IMG/VR virus record: IMGVR_UViG_3300042934_000428 | Span: 1 to 40,334 of that record | Strand: one strand, 5' to 3' | Length of the DNA: 40,334 bases | Source: a virus | In this document: piece by piece, positions 16,171 through 23,385 of the stretch | How the letters are laid out: every line of letters begins with the position of its first letter | Position numbering within the stretch: position 1 is the first letter of the stretch | The notes under the pieces: model-generated | Databases searched by the model: none | What the model was told of the DNA's origin: nothing | What the model saw: only the letters and a program-made list of their open reading frames with translations | Program-made: the position numbers and the translations under genes

Positions 16171-17595
16171 ATGGCTGACCGTTGGGTGTCCGTGGATCAC
16201 GGCACGTTGCAGTTCCCCGATGCTGTGCGGGCCGTGCAGGCGGCGAATCTCGAGGACTCCTCCACGGTGGAGGGTGCGGCGGTGCGTGGCCTTGTCGAAG
16301 TCGCGGCGGGCGCGGCCGGGCGTGGTCTACCGGGCGCCCTGGGGTTGCTGCATGCTTCGCTCGCACGTCACTCGGTGGCACCGGTTCGGATCGTGACGGC
16401 TGGTTCTTCGACGATGACTGGCTCGACCGCGTCGATCTGGCCGTACGGCACACAGGGACTCCTTCGCGACCGTCTGCAGGCCGCGTACCCGTCGGGGAAC
16501 TACGTGGAGCCGAACCTTGTCGCACTGGACGCCGTGTACTCGGCGCCGCCCACGGAGCTGGGCGTGCACATCATCGCCCGATCCGTGGGCGGTACGACGT
16601 CGGCGAACTACCTCGACGCGACCGCGCGCACAAGGATCGCGGCCGTCGCGCCGGCGGCAGTGTTCCACATGGTGGGCTCGAACGACTGGTACGAGGGCAA
16701 AGACCCGGCGACGTACAAGGCGGAGGTGCTCGCGCAGATCACCGCGATCGATGCGCTGCTCTCCGCACCGTGCGTGCACATCCTGGTTCATGCGCACCCT
16801 CGCCGGGATGTCGTGTCGCCGATGTTCGAATGGGAGGCGTACGGGGAAGCGCTGCGTGAGATCGCGCAGGGCGACCCGGATACGCGTCTGTTCATTGATG
16901 CGTCGCAGCCGTTCACCGCGTCCGGGCTCCCCGGTGCGGACCCGCTGGGGTTGGTGCAGGCGGACAACATTCATCTCACTGACGCCGGGTTTGAGGTGTT
17001 GCTTGACGCGATGACGGCGGCGCTCGCGATCCGTGCGAACCCGCGTGAACCGTGGCGGGTCGTGGACACGGCGCGGCGCCCTGATGGGGCGATCGGCGCT
17101 GCGGACTCGGGGCAGGCTTGGGCGCCGGTGTCGGGGACGTGGACGGTCTCGGGTCAGAAGATCGTGACGTCCACTACGGGTACGACGAACCTGATCGATG
17201 CGCGTCTGCGGAACGTAGACGTCTCTGCGTGGGTCACTCTCGGTTCGGGTACGACGGCGGGTGTTGTGGCTTGCGCGATTGACGACTCGAACCGGTTCGG
17301 GCTGTTCGCGGCCGAGGGTACGGACAACGTCACTCTGTTCAAGACCGTCGCGGGCACGACAACGTCGGTCGGTGCGGTATCGCTGACGCTGGTTGCTGGT
17401 AGTCGTGTGCTGCTCCGCATCGTGGTGCGTGGTGAGAAGGTCACTGGATATGTCGACGGGGTTGTGGTTGCGCAGTACACGATGTCGGCGGGCGAGGTGA
17501 CCGCGTTCGCGACGGCGACGAAGGTCGGCGTGCGTTCGTCGGGTGCGCCGGCTGGCGTCGGGTTCGACAACTTCGCGGCGCGCGACGTTCGATGA
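16171..17595 (+). CDS. Tail protein with SGNH esterase domain
   Basis: 474 aa. A helical N-terminus (1-65) for virion attachment is followed by a full SGNH hydrolase set: GSST (Ser80), Gly141, GSND (Asn171) and DNIHLTD (Asp265, His268). Residues about 290-474 form a LamG/concanavalin-like beta domain ending in GVGFDNFAARDV. SGNH tail enzymes usually remove O-acetyl groups from surface polysaccharides. The gene directly precedes a membrane O-acyltransferase gene, which suggests that both act on the same kind of decoration. AAGGGG lies 8 nt before the ATG. Confidence 0.8.
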   Translation: MADRWVSVDHGTLQFPDAVRAVQAANLEDSSTVEGAAVRGLVEVAAGAAGRGLPGALGLLHASLARHSVAPVRIVTAGSSTMTGSTASIWPYGTQGLLRDRLQAAYPSGNYVEPNLVALDAVYSAPPTELGVHIIARSVGGTTSANYLDATARTRIAAVAPAAVFHMVGSNDWYEGKDPATYKAEVLAQITAIDALLSAPCVHILVHAHPRRDVVSPMFEWEAYGEALREIAQGDPDTRLFIDASQPFTASGLPGADPLGLVQADNIHLTDAGFEVLLDAMTAALAIRANPREPWRVVDTARRPDGAIGAADSGQAWAPVSGTWTVSGQKIVTSTTGTTNLIDARLRNVDVSAWVTLGSGTTAGVVACAIDDSNRFGLFAAEGTDNVTLFKTVAGTTTSVGAVSLTLVAGSRVLLRIVVRGEKVTGYVDGVVVAQYTMSAGEVTAFATATKVGVRSSGAPAGVGFDNFAARDVR

Positions 17596-17647
17596 CCGGA
17601 CGGTAGACTCCGGGTGCCCCCGCCCCCGTCTGAGAAGGTCGCCCTAC

Positions 17648-18715
17648 ATGCTGAATCCGGTGAACGGGCTGAATCTCGTGCGCCTTGCGATGGTCGCGCT
17701 CGTGATCCTGTCGCATTCGTTCACGGTGGGGCACTTCGGTGCTGCGCCGCGGGTGTTGGATATCACGCCTGGTGGTTGGGCGCTCGCTGGTCTGTTCACG
17801 GTGTCGGGGTTCTTGGTGTCGTCGGGCCGGTTGCGGCGCACGTATGCGGTGTACTTCTGGCATCGTCTGTTGCGTATCTGGCCGGCGTTCCTGTTGTGTC
17901 TGCTGGTCATCACGGTCGTGTTCGCGCCGATGGTGTACGTGATGCAGCACGGCAGTGTTGACGGGTACCTCACGGCCGAGGAGGGGCCGCTGCGGTTCCT
18001 GACGATGAACGCCTTGCTCGAGATTCGGCAGTTCGAGGTGTCGGGCACCCCGGCGACGAACATCACCGGGTGGATTGGGAACCTGTGGACGATCTGGTAC
18101 ACGGTCGCGTCGTACGCGGTGCTGGGCGTGATTCTGGGTATCCGTGATGCGCGGGTGCGGCTGTACGTCACGGTGGGTGCGTTCGTGGTCGTCGTGGTCG
18201 CGTACGCCAATCTTGATTTCGTGATGCCGTACTTGCAGAACGCTCGTATCGGTGACGGCTTGATGCGGTTCCTTCCGTGGTTCATTGGCGGGTCGCTGGT
18301 GTACCAGTTGAAGGATCGGCTGCGGTTGACGTTGCCGTTCGCGCTCACCGCCCTGGCGGGGACCTTCGCGCTTGCGTGGGTGAGTCCTGATTGGGGTTTG
18401 CAGGCGGCGGCTCCGTTGATCGGGTACGCGCTGCTGTACGTCGGGAATGTGCTGCCGGCTCCTGGGGCGCTCCGTGTGAATGACTTCGCGATGGGGTTTT
18501 TCATGTACAGCTTCGCTGTGCAGGTCGTTCTCGCGAAGCTCGGTATTCCCGAGCTCGTGGGTAGCCCGTGGCTGTTCTTTGTGGTGTCCATGATCGCGAC
18601 GGCGCCGTTCGCGGTGTTGTCGTGGTTCGTTGCGGAGCGGCCGGTGCGTGACCGGTTGCGTCGTGGCGAGCGTGTTGTATCTGTCGATGGTTCTGAGGTG
18701 CGTTCCCGGGTATGA
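17648..18715 (+). CDS. Membrane acyltransferase (AcylT-3 family)
   Basis: 355 aa, ATG 17648 (GAGAAGG about 9 nt upstream). It has roughly ten hydrophobic segments. Family marks are VRLAMVALVILSHSF with His23, FTVSGFLVSSG, and YFWHRLLRIWPAF. These enzymes move acyl, often acetyl, groups onto cell-wall or polysaccharide sugars. A phage copy would alter the host surface, as in O-antigen acetylases that cause seroconversion and block superinfection. Here it lies inside the tail-fibre block and not with lysogeny genes. The gap before it contains TAGACT (17601-17606 region), a weak promoter candidate. Confidence 0.88.
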   Translation: MLNPVNGLNLVRLAMVALVILSHSFTVGHFGAAPRVLDITPGGWALAGLFTVSGFLVSSGRLRRTYAVYFWHRLLRIWPAFLLCLLVITVVFAPMVYVMQHGSVDGYLTAEEGPLRFLTMNALLEIRQFEVSGTPATNITGWIGNLWTIWYTVASYAVLGVILGIRDARVRLYVTVGAFVVVVVAYANLDFVMPYLQNARIGDGLMRFLPWFIGGSLVYQLKDRLRLTLPFALTALAGTFALAWVSPDWGLQAAAPLIGYALLYVGNVLPAPGALRVNDFAMGFFMYSFAVQVVLAKLGIPELVGSPWLFFVVSMIATAPFAVLSWFVAERPVRDRLRRGERVVSVDGSEVRSRV

Positions 18716-18723
18716 CCCGTGGG

Positions 18724-18744
18724 AGCCCTCGTTTAGAGAGGGCT
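18724..18744 (+). promoter_or_regulatory. Hairpin that buries a ribosome-binding site
   Basis: Arms AGCCCTC (18724-18730) and GAGGGCT (18738-18744), 7-nt loop. The right arm contains the GAGGG ribosome site of the fibre gene starting at 18749. It may act as an attenuating hairpin after the acyltransferase or as a translation switch for the fibre. Confidence 0.45.
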
Positions 18745-18748
18745 TCCT

Positions 18749-20149
18749 ATGACGATCATCAATCTGCAGGCTGCACGCTTCGCACTGGTTGGTACGGACA
18801 GGGTTGATGGTCGTGTGCTGGTCACCCCGTGGGCTGGCTACGGGAAGGCGTACCGGCTTGAGGGTCCGGAAGTGGTGTTCCCCGCCACGATCTCCGAGGC
18901 GATCCTCGCGGATGACCCGAACCCGCAGGTGACGGTTGATCCGAACCCGGCGACGTTCTGCCTGCAGTTCATGGTCAAGTATCCGGGCGTGGAGGCGTTC
19001 GTTCGGACGGTGACGGTGCTGCACTCGGACACCCCTGTCGACTTCGGCGACACGGACTATGTCATCGACGTGGACCCGGTCACGTTCCAACCTTCTGAGA
19101 CGGGTAGGGCGGCGTGGGAGGCTGTGGCGGGGCAGGTGACGCAGGCTGCCACTCAGGCCGCGGAAGCTGCTGAAGCCGCCGCGGTGGAGCGTGCTGCGGC
19201 TGGTACTGCGGCGTTCAATGCTGGCGCGTCTGCTGCAGCAGCTCAGGGGTCTGAAGAGGTTGCGGTCGCTGCACGGTCGGATGCGGTCGCAGCGTCAACG
19301 GAAGCGATCCAGGCGCAGGGTGCAGCCGAGCTCGCGAAGGAAGCCGCTGAACACGCAGCCGCATCCGTGAGTAGCACTCGGATCATCTCGCATGGTTGGA
19401 ACGCGACGCAGAGTCGTGGCGGCTCAAACGGGAACGTGATGTGGGTCGGTTGGGTTCAGCCGGAGAACCTCATCGAGGGAGCTGACGTCTGGCTGAAGCC
19501 CACTTCGACCCCGGCGCCTGACGTTCCCGCCGATGATCTTCTGGCGCGGTTCCGCGCGGACGCGATCACGGGCGTCGCGGTGAACAGCCCGGTTGTGGCA
19601 TGGCCGAGCACCTTCGGATCGCACACTCTCACCGGTGTCGGCGGGCCGCTGCTGCGGTCGGACGCATCGCGCAAGTGGGTCGAGACCGATGGCGTCGACG
19701 ACCACCTGAGTGACGCCACCCTGGCCCGCACTCAGCCGTCATCGATGGTCGTGGTCGGTCGGTTCGTGACAATGGGCACGGGGCGCTACCTCATCAGCGG
19801 CACTAGCTCGAATTTCCACAGCATCGGCACGGACGCTAGCGGAGACCCCAACTTCACGCACTACGCCGGCACCGCGCTAAACGCACTCACCCTGGCGGAC
19901 ACCGCCTGGCATGTCTTCATCGTCAGCACAAACGGTGCCTCATCGGAGCTGATGGTGGACGGGGCGGTGGCGCGGGCTGGGGCTGCGGGCGCGCTCAACG
20001 CGGATGGTTTCCGCATCGCTGCGTCGCCGGGTCTGGGGACGTTCAGCGCCGTCGCCGTCGCTGAGGCGTTGGTCTACGATCGGCTGCTCACGACCGCGGA
20101 GAAGGCGGACATCACGGCGAAGCTCACGGCGTACCACGGGCTCAGCTGA
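18749..20149 (+). CDS. Tail fibre with coiled coil and LamG-like C-terminus
   Basis: 466 aa. The N-terminal 110 residues are beta-rich (ARFALVGTDRVDGRVLVTP, VDFGDTDYVIDVDP) and look like a virion-attachment domain similar to BppU. An Ala-rich coiled coil spans about 120-208. The C-terminal 200 residues (DDLLARFRADAITG, WVETDGVDDHLSD, DTAWHVFIV, ELMVDG, VAEALVYDRLLT) match concanavalin A/LamG-3 domains that bind glycans. It is a likely receptor-binding protein. The stop overlaps the next ATG. Confidence 0.8.
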   Translation: MTIINLQAARFALVGTDRVDGRVLVTPWAGYGKAYRLEGPEVVFPATISEAILADDPNPQVTVDPNPATFCLQFMVKYPGVEAFVRTVTVLHSDTPVDFGDTDYVIDVDPVTFQPSETGRAAWEAVAGQVTQAATQAAEAAEAAAVERAAAGTAAFNAGASAAAAQGSEEVAVAARSDAVAASTEAIQAQGAAELAKEAAEHAAASVSSTRIISHGWNATQSRGGSNGNVMWVGWVQPENLIEGADVWLKPTSTPAPDVPADDLLARFRADAITGVAVNSPVVAWPSTFGSHTLTGVGGPLLRSDASRKWVETDGVDDHLSDATLARTQPSSMVVVGRFVTMGTGRYLISGTSSNFHSIGTDASGDPNFTHYAGTALNALTLADTAWHVFIVSTNGASSELMVDGAVARAGAAGALNADGFRIAASPGLGTFSAVAVAEALVYDRLLTTAEKADITAKLTAYHGLS

Positions 20150-21027
20150 TGGCTTACCCGAACGAGGTGAACCGGTTCGTGGCCGCGACCGCGTCCGGAA
20201 CCGCGTACACCGACATCGAAGTTCTCCCGTTCGGCGTGGCCGATGACATGCGCCTGTGTATCCCCGCGGGCGTAGAGGACGGCGATCCGGTCGTGCTCGT
20301 GATTGGCGCGCACGGTTGGAATGCTACGGAGAACATGCCCCAGGGCGCGGGTATGGTCCCGATCCGTGACGGCATCCTGGACCGGGGTTGGCTGCTCGCC
20401 TCAGCGTTTGCGCACGGCGACCAGTGGTACAACCAGACCGCGCTCGACGACTACCGACGGGTGTACGACTGGGTCGATGCGACATGGAACGTGACCGACG
20501 TGCTGCTGATCGGTCTCTCGATGGGCGGCGCTACGGTCGTCAGCCTGTACTCGCGGGACTCGATCCCGAAGGTGCGGGCGGCGGTCGGGATCGATTCCGC
20601 GTTGAGCCTGGGCTACGCACACAATAAAGCGGTCTATCAGCCGTCCGTGCGAGCCGCGTATGGCATCGCAGCGAACGGGTCGGACTATGCGGCGAGAACG
20701 GCCGGATACGACCCGCTCACGTTCAATGCGTCGACGTTCGATGGCAAACGGCTGTTCCTATCTGCCTCGCCTGCCGACACGTCGATTCCGCCGGCTCAGA
20801 ACACGACACCGTTTGTTGATCGGATCACCGGCCACCCCGCCGTCCTGGAACTGTACACCGGCGCCGGTACCCACCTAGCGCCCGGGAACCATGCGCCATC
20901 GCTGGTGCTGCAGTTCTTCGATGACGCCGTTGCGGGGACGGTTCCTGATGCCGTGATCCCTGCGGGAATCGTCGAGGTGGAGGCGTACGCGCTGGTCGAT
21001 GGTGAGCTGATGCGGATAGATATCTAG
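20149..21027 (+). CDS. Tail-associated alpha/beta hydrolase
   Basis: 292 aa. The alpha/beta-hydrolase fold shows GAHGWN (oxyanion region, His55), the nucleophile elbow GLSMGG (Ser124), SPADTSIPP (Asp210) and a C-terminal His (His242 or His248 in THLAPGNH). The pattern resembles esterases and feruloyl/PHB-depolymerase-like enzymes. The last 25 residues (GIVEVEAYALVDGELMRIDI) may be a tail-attachment or trimerisation strand. Translation is coupled to the fibre gene. It probably de-esterifies a surface polymer during adsorption. Confidence 0.75.
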   Translation: MAYPNEVNRFVAATASGTAYTDIEVLPFGVADDMRLCIPAGVEDGDPVVLVIGAHGWNATENMPQGAGMVPIRDGILDRGWLLASAFAHGDQWYNQTALDDYRRVYDWVDATWNVTDVLLIGLSMGGATVVSLYSRDSIPKVRAAVGIDSALSLGYAHNKAVYQPSVRAAYGIAANGSDYAARTAGYDPLTFNASTFDGKRLFLSASPADTSIPPAQNTTPFVDRITGHPAVLELYTGAGTHLAPGNHAPSLVLQFFDDAVAGTVPDAVIPAGIVEVEAYALVDGELMRIDI

Positions 21028-21179
21028 GCGGAAGCTGACCAGGGATACAGGCGTACGACATCCCAGGCGAGGTCGGGCATGCCGAGTTCGTTGCAAGCCT
21101 CCCGTGCGTCCTCGGCGGACTCGAACGGCCCAAACGCTTTGATGTCTGGGCCTAGTTGGCCGACAAGAACGAAGCTCAC
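21024..21179 (-). CDS. Small protein, - strand accessory block
   Basis: 51 aa from GTG 21179. Sequence MSFVLVGQLGPDIKAFGPFE continues with SAEDAREACNELGMPDLAWDVVRLYPW, which looks like a real folded small protein. Its stop overlaps the end of the + strand hydrolase gene by 4 nt, so the two transcription units converge. Family not recognised. It is the last gene of the attP-adjacent block. Confidence 0.6.
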   Translation of the reverse strand: MSFVLVGQLGPDIKAFGPFESAEDAREACNELGMPDLAWDVVRLYPWSASA

Positions 21180-21200
21180 GTCCCGATGGTATCGCCCCCG

Positions 21201-21244
21201 ATACGCCCCCTCTCATCACCTCACGGTGGTGAGAGGGGGCGTAT
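21201..21244. terminator. Strong hairpin, likely bidirectional terminator
   Basis: 20-bp arms (21201-21220 and 21225-21244), one G-T mismatch, 4-nt loop TCAC; the arm core is CGCCCCCTCTCA. It lies inside the - strand block between 21179 and 21253 and could stop late + strand transcription. U-tracts are poor on both sides. Confidence 0.6.
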
Positions 21245-21252
21245 TCGTGCGC

Positions 21253-21561
21253 CTACAGCTCGATGTCGCCTACAGAAGGACGAGCGATATCAATGCCCCA
21301 ACGGATGACCGCATCCCAGCCCTGGCCGTCGATGAAGTCCGCGGCGTTGGCTGCGCTACCCAGACGTTCGGCGATCTCGGCACGTGCGGACTCAGGAATC
21401 GCTTCAACCAGCGAGGTCCGGTCATGCTCCCTCATCTCGGCGGGGATTCGTTCGAGCAGGAGCCCGCTCTCGGCATCTCGGGTCAGTCCGCGGGCGTCGC
21501 CACCGATGGCAGCGAGCACCGATGCATCTTCCATCACGTAGAGGAGGTGTTTGAGCAGCAT
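21253..21561 (-). CDS. Hypothetical protein, attP-adjacent block
   Basis: 102 aa from ATG 21561. The sequence is helical and acidic (LLYVMEDASVLAAIGGDARGL, RAEIAERLGSAANAADFIDG, ending WGIDIARPSVGDIEL). I do not recognise a family. An upstream in-frame extension exists but is Arg/Ser-rich and overlaps the next gene, so the short form is preferred. No good ribosome site is visible, so translation may be coupled to the gene upstream. Confidence 0.6.
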   Translation of the reverse strand: MLLKHLLYVMEDASVLAAIGGDARGLTRDAESGLLLERIPAEMREHDRTSLVEAIPESARAEIAERLGSAANAADFIDGQGWDAVIRWGIDIARPSVGDIEL

Positions 21562-21583
21562 GGATCGAAGCGTACTGGTCCTG

Positions 21584-21835
21584 CTACTTGCTGGGCCATG
21601 GGTTGGGTGCGAATCCTCCGGGCCCGTGGGAACCGATGTACGCCGTGTGCACCTTCTCAACCGCAACCTTGAGCGTCGGGAACACGCCCACGAGATCGTC
21701 ATGCAACCATGCCCGGTAGAACCGTTCCCCACCCTCTGACACGATCCTCACCGTCCCGTAGTCGCCCCGCTGATCGGTCATCGTCCAGACACCCGGCGTG
21801 TCCTCGCGTGCGTCGAGCAGAGGATGCCAGGTCAC
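21584..21835 (-). CDS. Hypothetical protein, attP-adjacent block
   Basis: 83 aa from GTG 21835, which overlaps the TGA of the preceding - strand gene (GTGA). Sequence features include WTMTDQRGDYGTVRIVSEGGE, RAWLHDDLVGVFPTLKVAVEKV and a Pro/Gly-rich tail. It is similar in style to small phage proteins that carry an immunity or regulatory role, but no family is recognised. It is translated with 21832-22122. Confidence 0.62.
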   Translation of the reverse strand: MTWHPLLDAREDTPGVWTMTDQRGDYGTVRIVSEGGERFYRAWLHDDLVGVFPTLKVAVEKVHTAYIGSHGPGGFAPNPWPSK

Positions 21836-22122
21836 GTCGTGATCGCGAGGTTGAGCAGCTGGCACCCGTCCGGGACCTGGGAACGCAGCGCGTCTACTGA
21901 TGCGGGGTACGTGGGGCCGTCAGCCTCGACCCGTTCCGTCCGGGAAGCCCGGAGCACACCCGTGATCTGAACACCCTCCGGCATCTTCCGGTTGTGTGCC
22001 TGAACGAGTTCATGCCCGTCCGGGATCAGCGCGTCGAGGTTCGCTCGAGCGTCAGCGAGGTCGACACCTTCCGCGACGAGTTCCTGGGTCGCGGTCGGAC
22101 GAATCATGCCGGTCAGCTTCAT
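21832..22122 (-). CDS. Hypothetical protein, first gene of attP-adjacent block
   Basis: 96 aa from ATG 22122. Two similar halves are visible: DLADARANLDALIPDGHELV near 22-41 and PASVDALRSQVPDGCQLLNL near the C-terminus, both with L-x(3)-PDG-x-(E/Q)-L. This suggests an internal duplication. It diverges from the XRE-like gene at 22171 across 48 bp, so the two probably share a control region. Function unknown. Confidence 0.65.
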   Translation of the reverse strand: MKLTGMIRPTATQELVAEGVDLADARANLDALIPDGHELVQAHNRKMPEGVQITGVLRASRTERVEADGPTYPASVDALRSQVPDGCQLLNLAITT

Positions 22123-22158
22123 GACTCGATCGTACGAACACCCGGTGTCACCCAGGGC

Positions 22159-22164
22159 TACTCT
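22159..22164 (+). promoter_or_regulatory. -10 element TACTCT of a leaderless promoter
   Basis: TACTCT ends 6 nt before the ATG at 22171, so the transcript would begin at or next to the start codon. There is no ribosome site in this gap. A weak -35 (CGAACA, 22135-22140) is possible. Confidence 0.45.
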
Positions 22165-22170
22165 GACGCT

Positions 22171-22485
22171 ATGACGACGAGACTCGACCCTGACGCGCCA
22201 CGACGAGCGCTCAGACGCCTAGTGAAAGCGTCGCCGCTCAAGCAGCGTGAAGTCGCGAGTGCGGTCGGGGAGCGGGAGGACGCGTTCTCGAACAGGCTAG
22301 CGGGCCGGCCTCATGCTGTGATCGATGCATCACTCATGGTCGCGATCCTGAACGCGATAGATGTCGACTTCAAGACGTTCGCTCGGCTGGTCGAGGCCGA
22401 GAGCGGTCTGGATACCGTTGGAGGTGGCGACGCCGGCAGCTGTACCGCTGAAGATGCTGGTGCGCCGGATGTGGCGTATGCGTGA
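22171..22485 (+). CDS. XRE/HTH-type regulator beside attP
   Basis: 104 aa. A helix-turn-helix region at about 12-65 (RRLVKASPLKQREVASAVGE, then NRLAGRPHAVIDASLMVAIL) has the spacing of XRE-type repressors with a slightly unusual recognition helix. The C-terminus is loose and acidic. It is divergent from the four-gene - strand block and probably controls it. In the integrated prophage this gene would be the last before the attachment junction. It appears leaderless. Confidence 0.65.
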   Translation: MTTRLDPDAPRRALRRLVKASPLKQREVASAVGEREDAFSNRLAGRPHAVIDASLMVAILNAIDVDFKTFARLVEAESGLDTVGGGDAGSCTAEDAGAPDVAYA

Positions 22486-22626
22486 CCAGCGTGCAGTGGG
22501 TCGGATGCGGCGTACTGGATAAGGGTTGAGCCTTAGACACGCCCGGGATAACCCTGCAACCTAAATCACTTGATGGTGTGCACTTCCGGATGCACCGCAC
22601 TAGATTGAGCCATGTGCAGAAACGAA

Positions 22627-22652
22627 GAAACCCCCGACCATGCGGGGGTTTC
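22627..22652 (-). terminator. Terminator just 3' of the tRNA-Phe-like core
   Basis: Arms GAAACCCCCG and CGGGGGTTTC on the + strand (22627-22636, 22643-22652). Read on the - strand it is a hairpin ending in a T-rich arm, typical of bacterial tRNA terminators. It was probably captured with the tRNA end, so integration restores a complete tRNA gene with its terminator. Confidence 0.7.
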
Positions 22653-22656
22653 CTTG

Positions 22657-22703
22657 TGGCTCCGACGGGCGTCGATCCCGTGACCTCACGATTTTCAGTC
22701 GTA
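22657..22703 (-). other. attP: attP core, 3' part of a tRNA-Phe gene
   Basis: Read on the - strand, it gives an anticodon arm (TACGA CTGAAAA TCGTG, anticodon GAA), a variable loop AGGTC, a T arm (ACGGG ATCGACG CCCGT), the acceptor strand CGGAGCC and a discriminator A. The matching 5' acceptor strand and D arm are absent, so this is not a working tRNA gene. It is the segment a tyrosine integrase phage carries to rebuild the host tRNA-Phe (GAA) on integration. The integrase gene lies 1.1 kb away. Confidence 0.85.
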
Positions 22704-22722
22704 AGGTTAGGGCTGTTCTGCC

Positions 22723-22750
22723 TTGCAAAGTGGCAAATATGCCCTATAGA
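22723..22750 (+). promoter_or_regulatory. Candidate integrase-operon promoter
   Basis: TTGCAA (22723-22728), 16-bp spacer, TATAGA (22745-22750) on the + strand, inside the right attP arm. Downstream are the micro-genes and integrase. Integrase binding to the arm could repress it. Confidence 0.42.
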
Positions 22751-22875
22751 GTGGCGATATCACCCGATGAGGGCCGATACCAAAGTAAACACCGACGTAT
22801 GCACCAAATGAGGGTCCGGACGCGCCAACGCCCGAACCCTCGATCCACCCCCTGATACAGGCAGGAGAAGGACAG

Positions 22876-23070
22876 ATGCAGCCTAACGGCACGCACCGCA
22901 GAAGACCCACGCACGTAGGCGTTATCACAGGAGACCTGTGGAGCGCCCACGGTAGAAGGAGATCCGCCGGCGCCCGGCGCCGAGCCCCCAGCTCTACGAA
23001 AGGCGCACATGAGCGAGACACACGGCGACAGGCCGTACCCGAAGCGGCCTGTCGCCGCCCCCGAACATAG
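22876..23070 (+). CDS. Doubtful small Arg-rich ORF
   Basis: 64 aa. It has a good ribosome site (GGAGAAGG, 5 nt before the ATG), but the product is Arg/Pro-rich and low in complexity. It overlaps the better-supported 23009 gene by 62 nt in another frame. It could be a leader peptide for the integrase operon or simply not a gene. Confidence 0.28.
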   Translation: MQPNGTHRRRPTHVGVITGDLWSAHGRRRSAGARRRAPSSTKGAHERDTRRQAVPEAACRRPRT

Positions 23071-23104
23071 ATCGGCAGTTTCAGGACGAGAGGACGAACG
23101 ATGA
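23009..23104 (+). CDS. 31-aa micro-protein in the integrase operon
   Basis: 31 aa, MSETHGDRPYPKRPVAAPEH then RSAVSGREDER. GAAAGG lies just upstream, and its stop overlaps the ATG at 23101 (ATGA), the coupling style of the genes that follow. Its coding sequence contains a perfect 13-bp inverted repeat (23023-23057), so it may matter as an mRNA structure more than as a protein. Confidence 0.5.
   Translation: MSETHGDRPYPKRPVAAPEHRSAVSGREDER
23023..23057 (+). repeat. Perfect 13-bp inverted repeat
   Basis: CGGCGACAGGCCG (23023-23035) and CGGCCTGTCGCCG (23045-23057) with a 9-nt loop. It is a stable hairpin in the leader of the integrase operon with no U-tract; attenuation or RNA processing is possible. 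Confidence 0.55.
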
Positions 23105-23385
23105 CCTGGCCGACGCAGAACGACATCGCCGAGATGGAGGCCCTCGTGCGCTCCAATCGTCACCGGCTGATGGAAGCCCGACGCGAGGTCGAGGCGGACT
23201 GCCATCTCAACCCGAATTCGCTGAGCAAGGTGCGGATGCTGACGAACGCTCTGCTCGCCGCGCACGACGAGGAGAGCATGGAGGACCGGCGCCCGATGCA
23301 GAGGGCCCGCTTCGACGCGATCACTGCCATCGCGTACGCGCGGCTGGCCTCGGAAACGCATGTGTCAGAGGAGAGCGCACGATGA
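23101..23385 (+). CDS. Hypothetical protein, integrase operon
   Basis: 94 aa, helical and charged (NDIAEMEALVRSNRHRLMEA, NPNSLSKVRMLTNALLAAHD, AITAIAYARLASETH). No family recognised. It is coupled to both neighbours by ATGA overlaps and is the largest of the small genes between attP and integrase. Confidence 0.65.
   Translation: MTWPTQNDIAEMEALVRSNRHRLMEARREVEADCHLNPNSLSKVRMLTNALLAAHDEESMEDRRPMQRARFDAITAIAYARLASETHVSEESAR

Larger units (their letters stand above)
22486..22875. other. attP region, gene-free arms
   Basis: About 390 bp without a convincing gene. The tRNA-Phe-like core is at 22657-22703. Candidate integrase arm sites are ATGCACC in both arms (22590-22596 and 22799-22805, same orientation) and TTGAGCC twice in the left arm (22526-22532, 22605-22611). 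A possible + strand promoter lies at 22723-22750. Open frames crossing this stretch use the tRNA sequence and are not credible genes. Confidence 0.6.

Noticed and set aside
17441-19090. 549-codon - strand open frame across the acyltransferase and fibre start
   Set aside because: Extremely Arg/His-rich, crosses three + strand genes including one with clear transmembrane pattern; a GC-bias shadow.
19384-20340. Shared HGWNAT hexapeptide in the fibre and the hydrolase
   Set aside because: Only six residues match with no similarity beyond. In the hydrolase the His-Gly belongs to the oxyanion region; I see no evidence of duplication.
22657-22760. Complete tRNA gene
   Set aside because: The 5' acceptor strand (GGCTCCG) and D arm are missing upstream on the - strand, so only the 3' part is present.
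22578-22811. 77-codon + strand frame through attP
   Set aside because: Runs through the tRNA-Phe-like core and its terminator, so it is not a gene. The - strand frame 22707-23156 across the same arm was dropped for the same reason.
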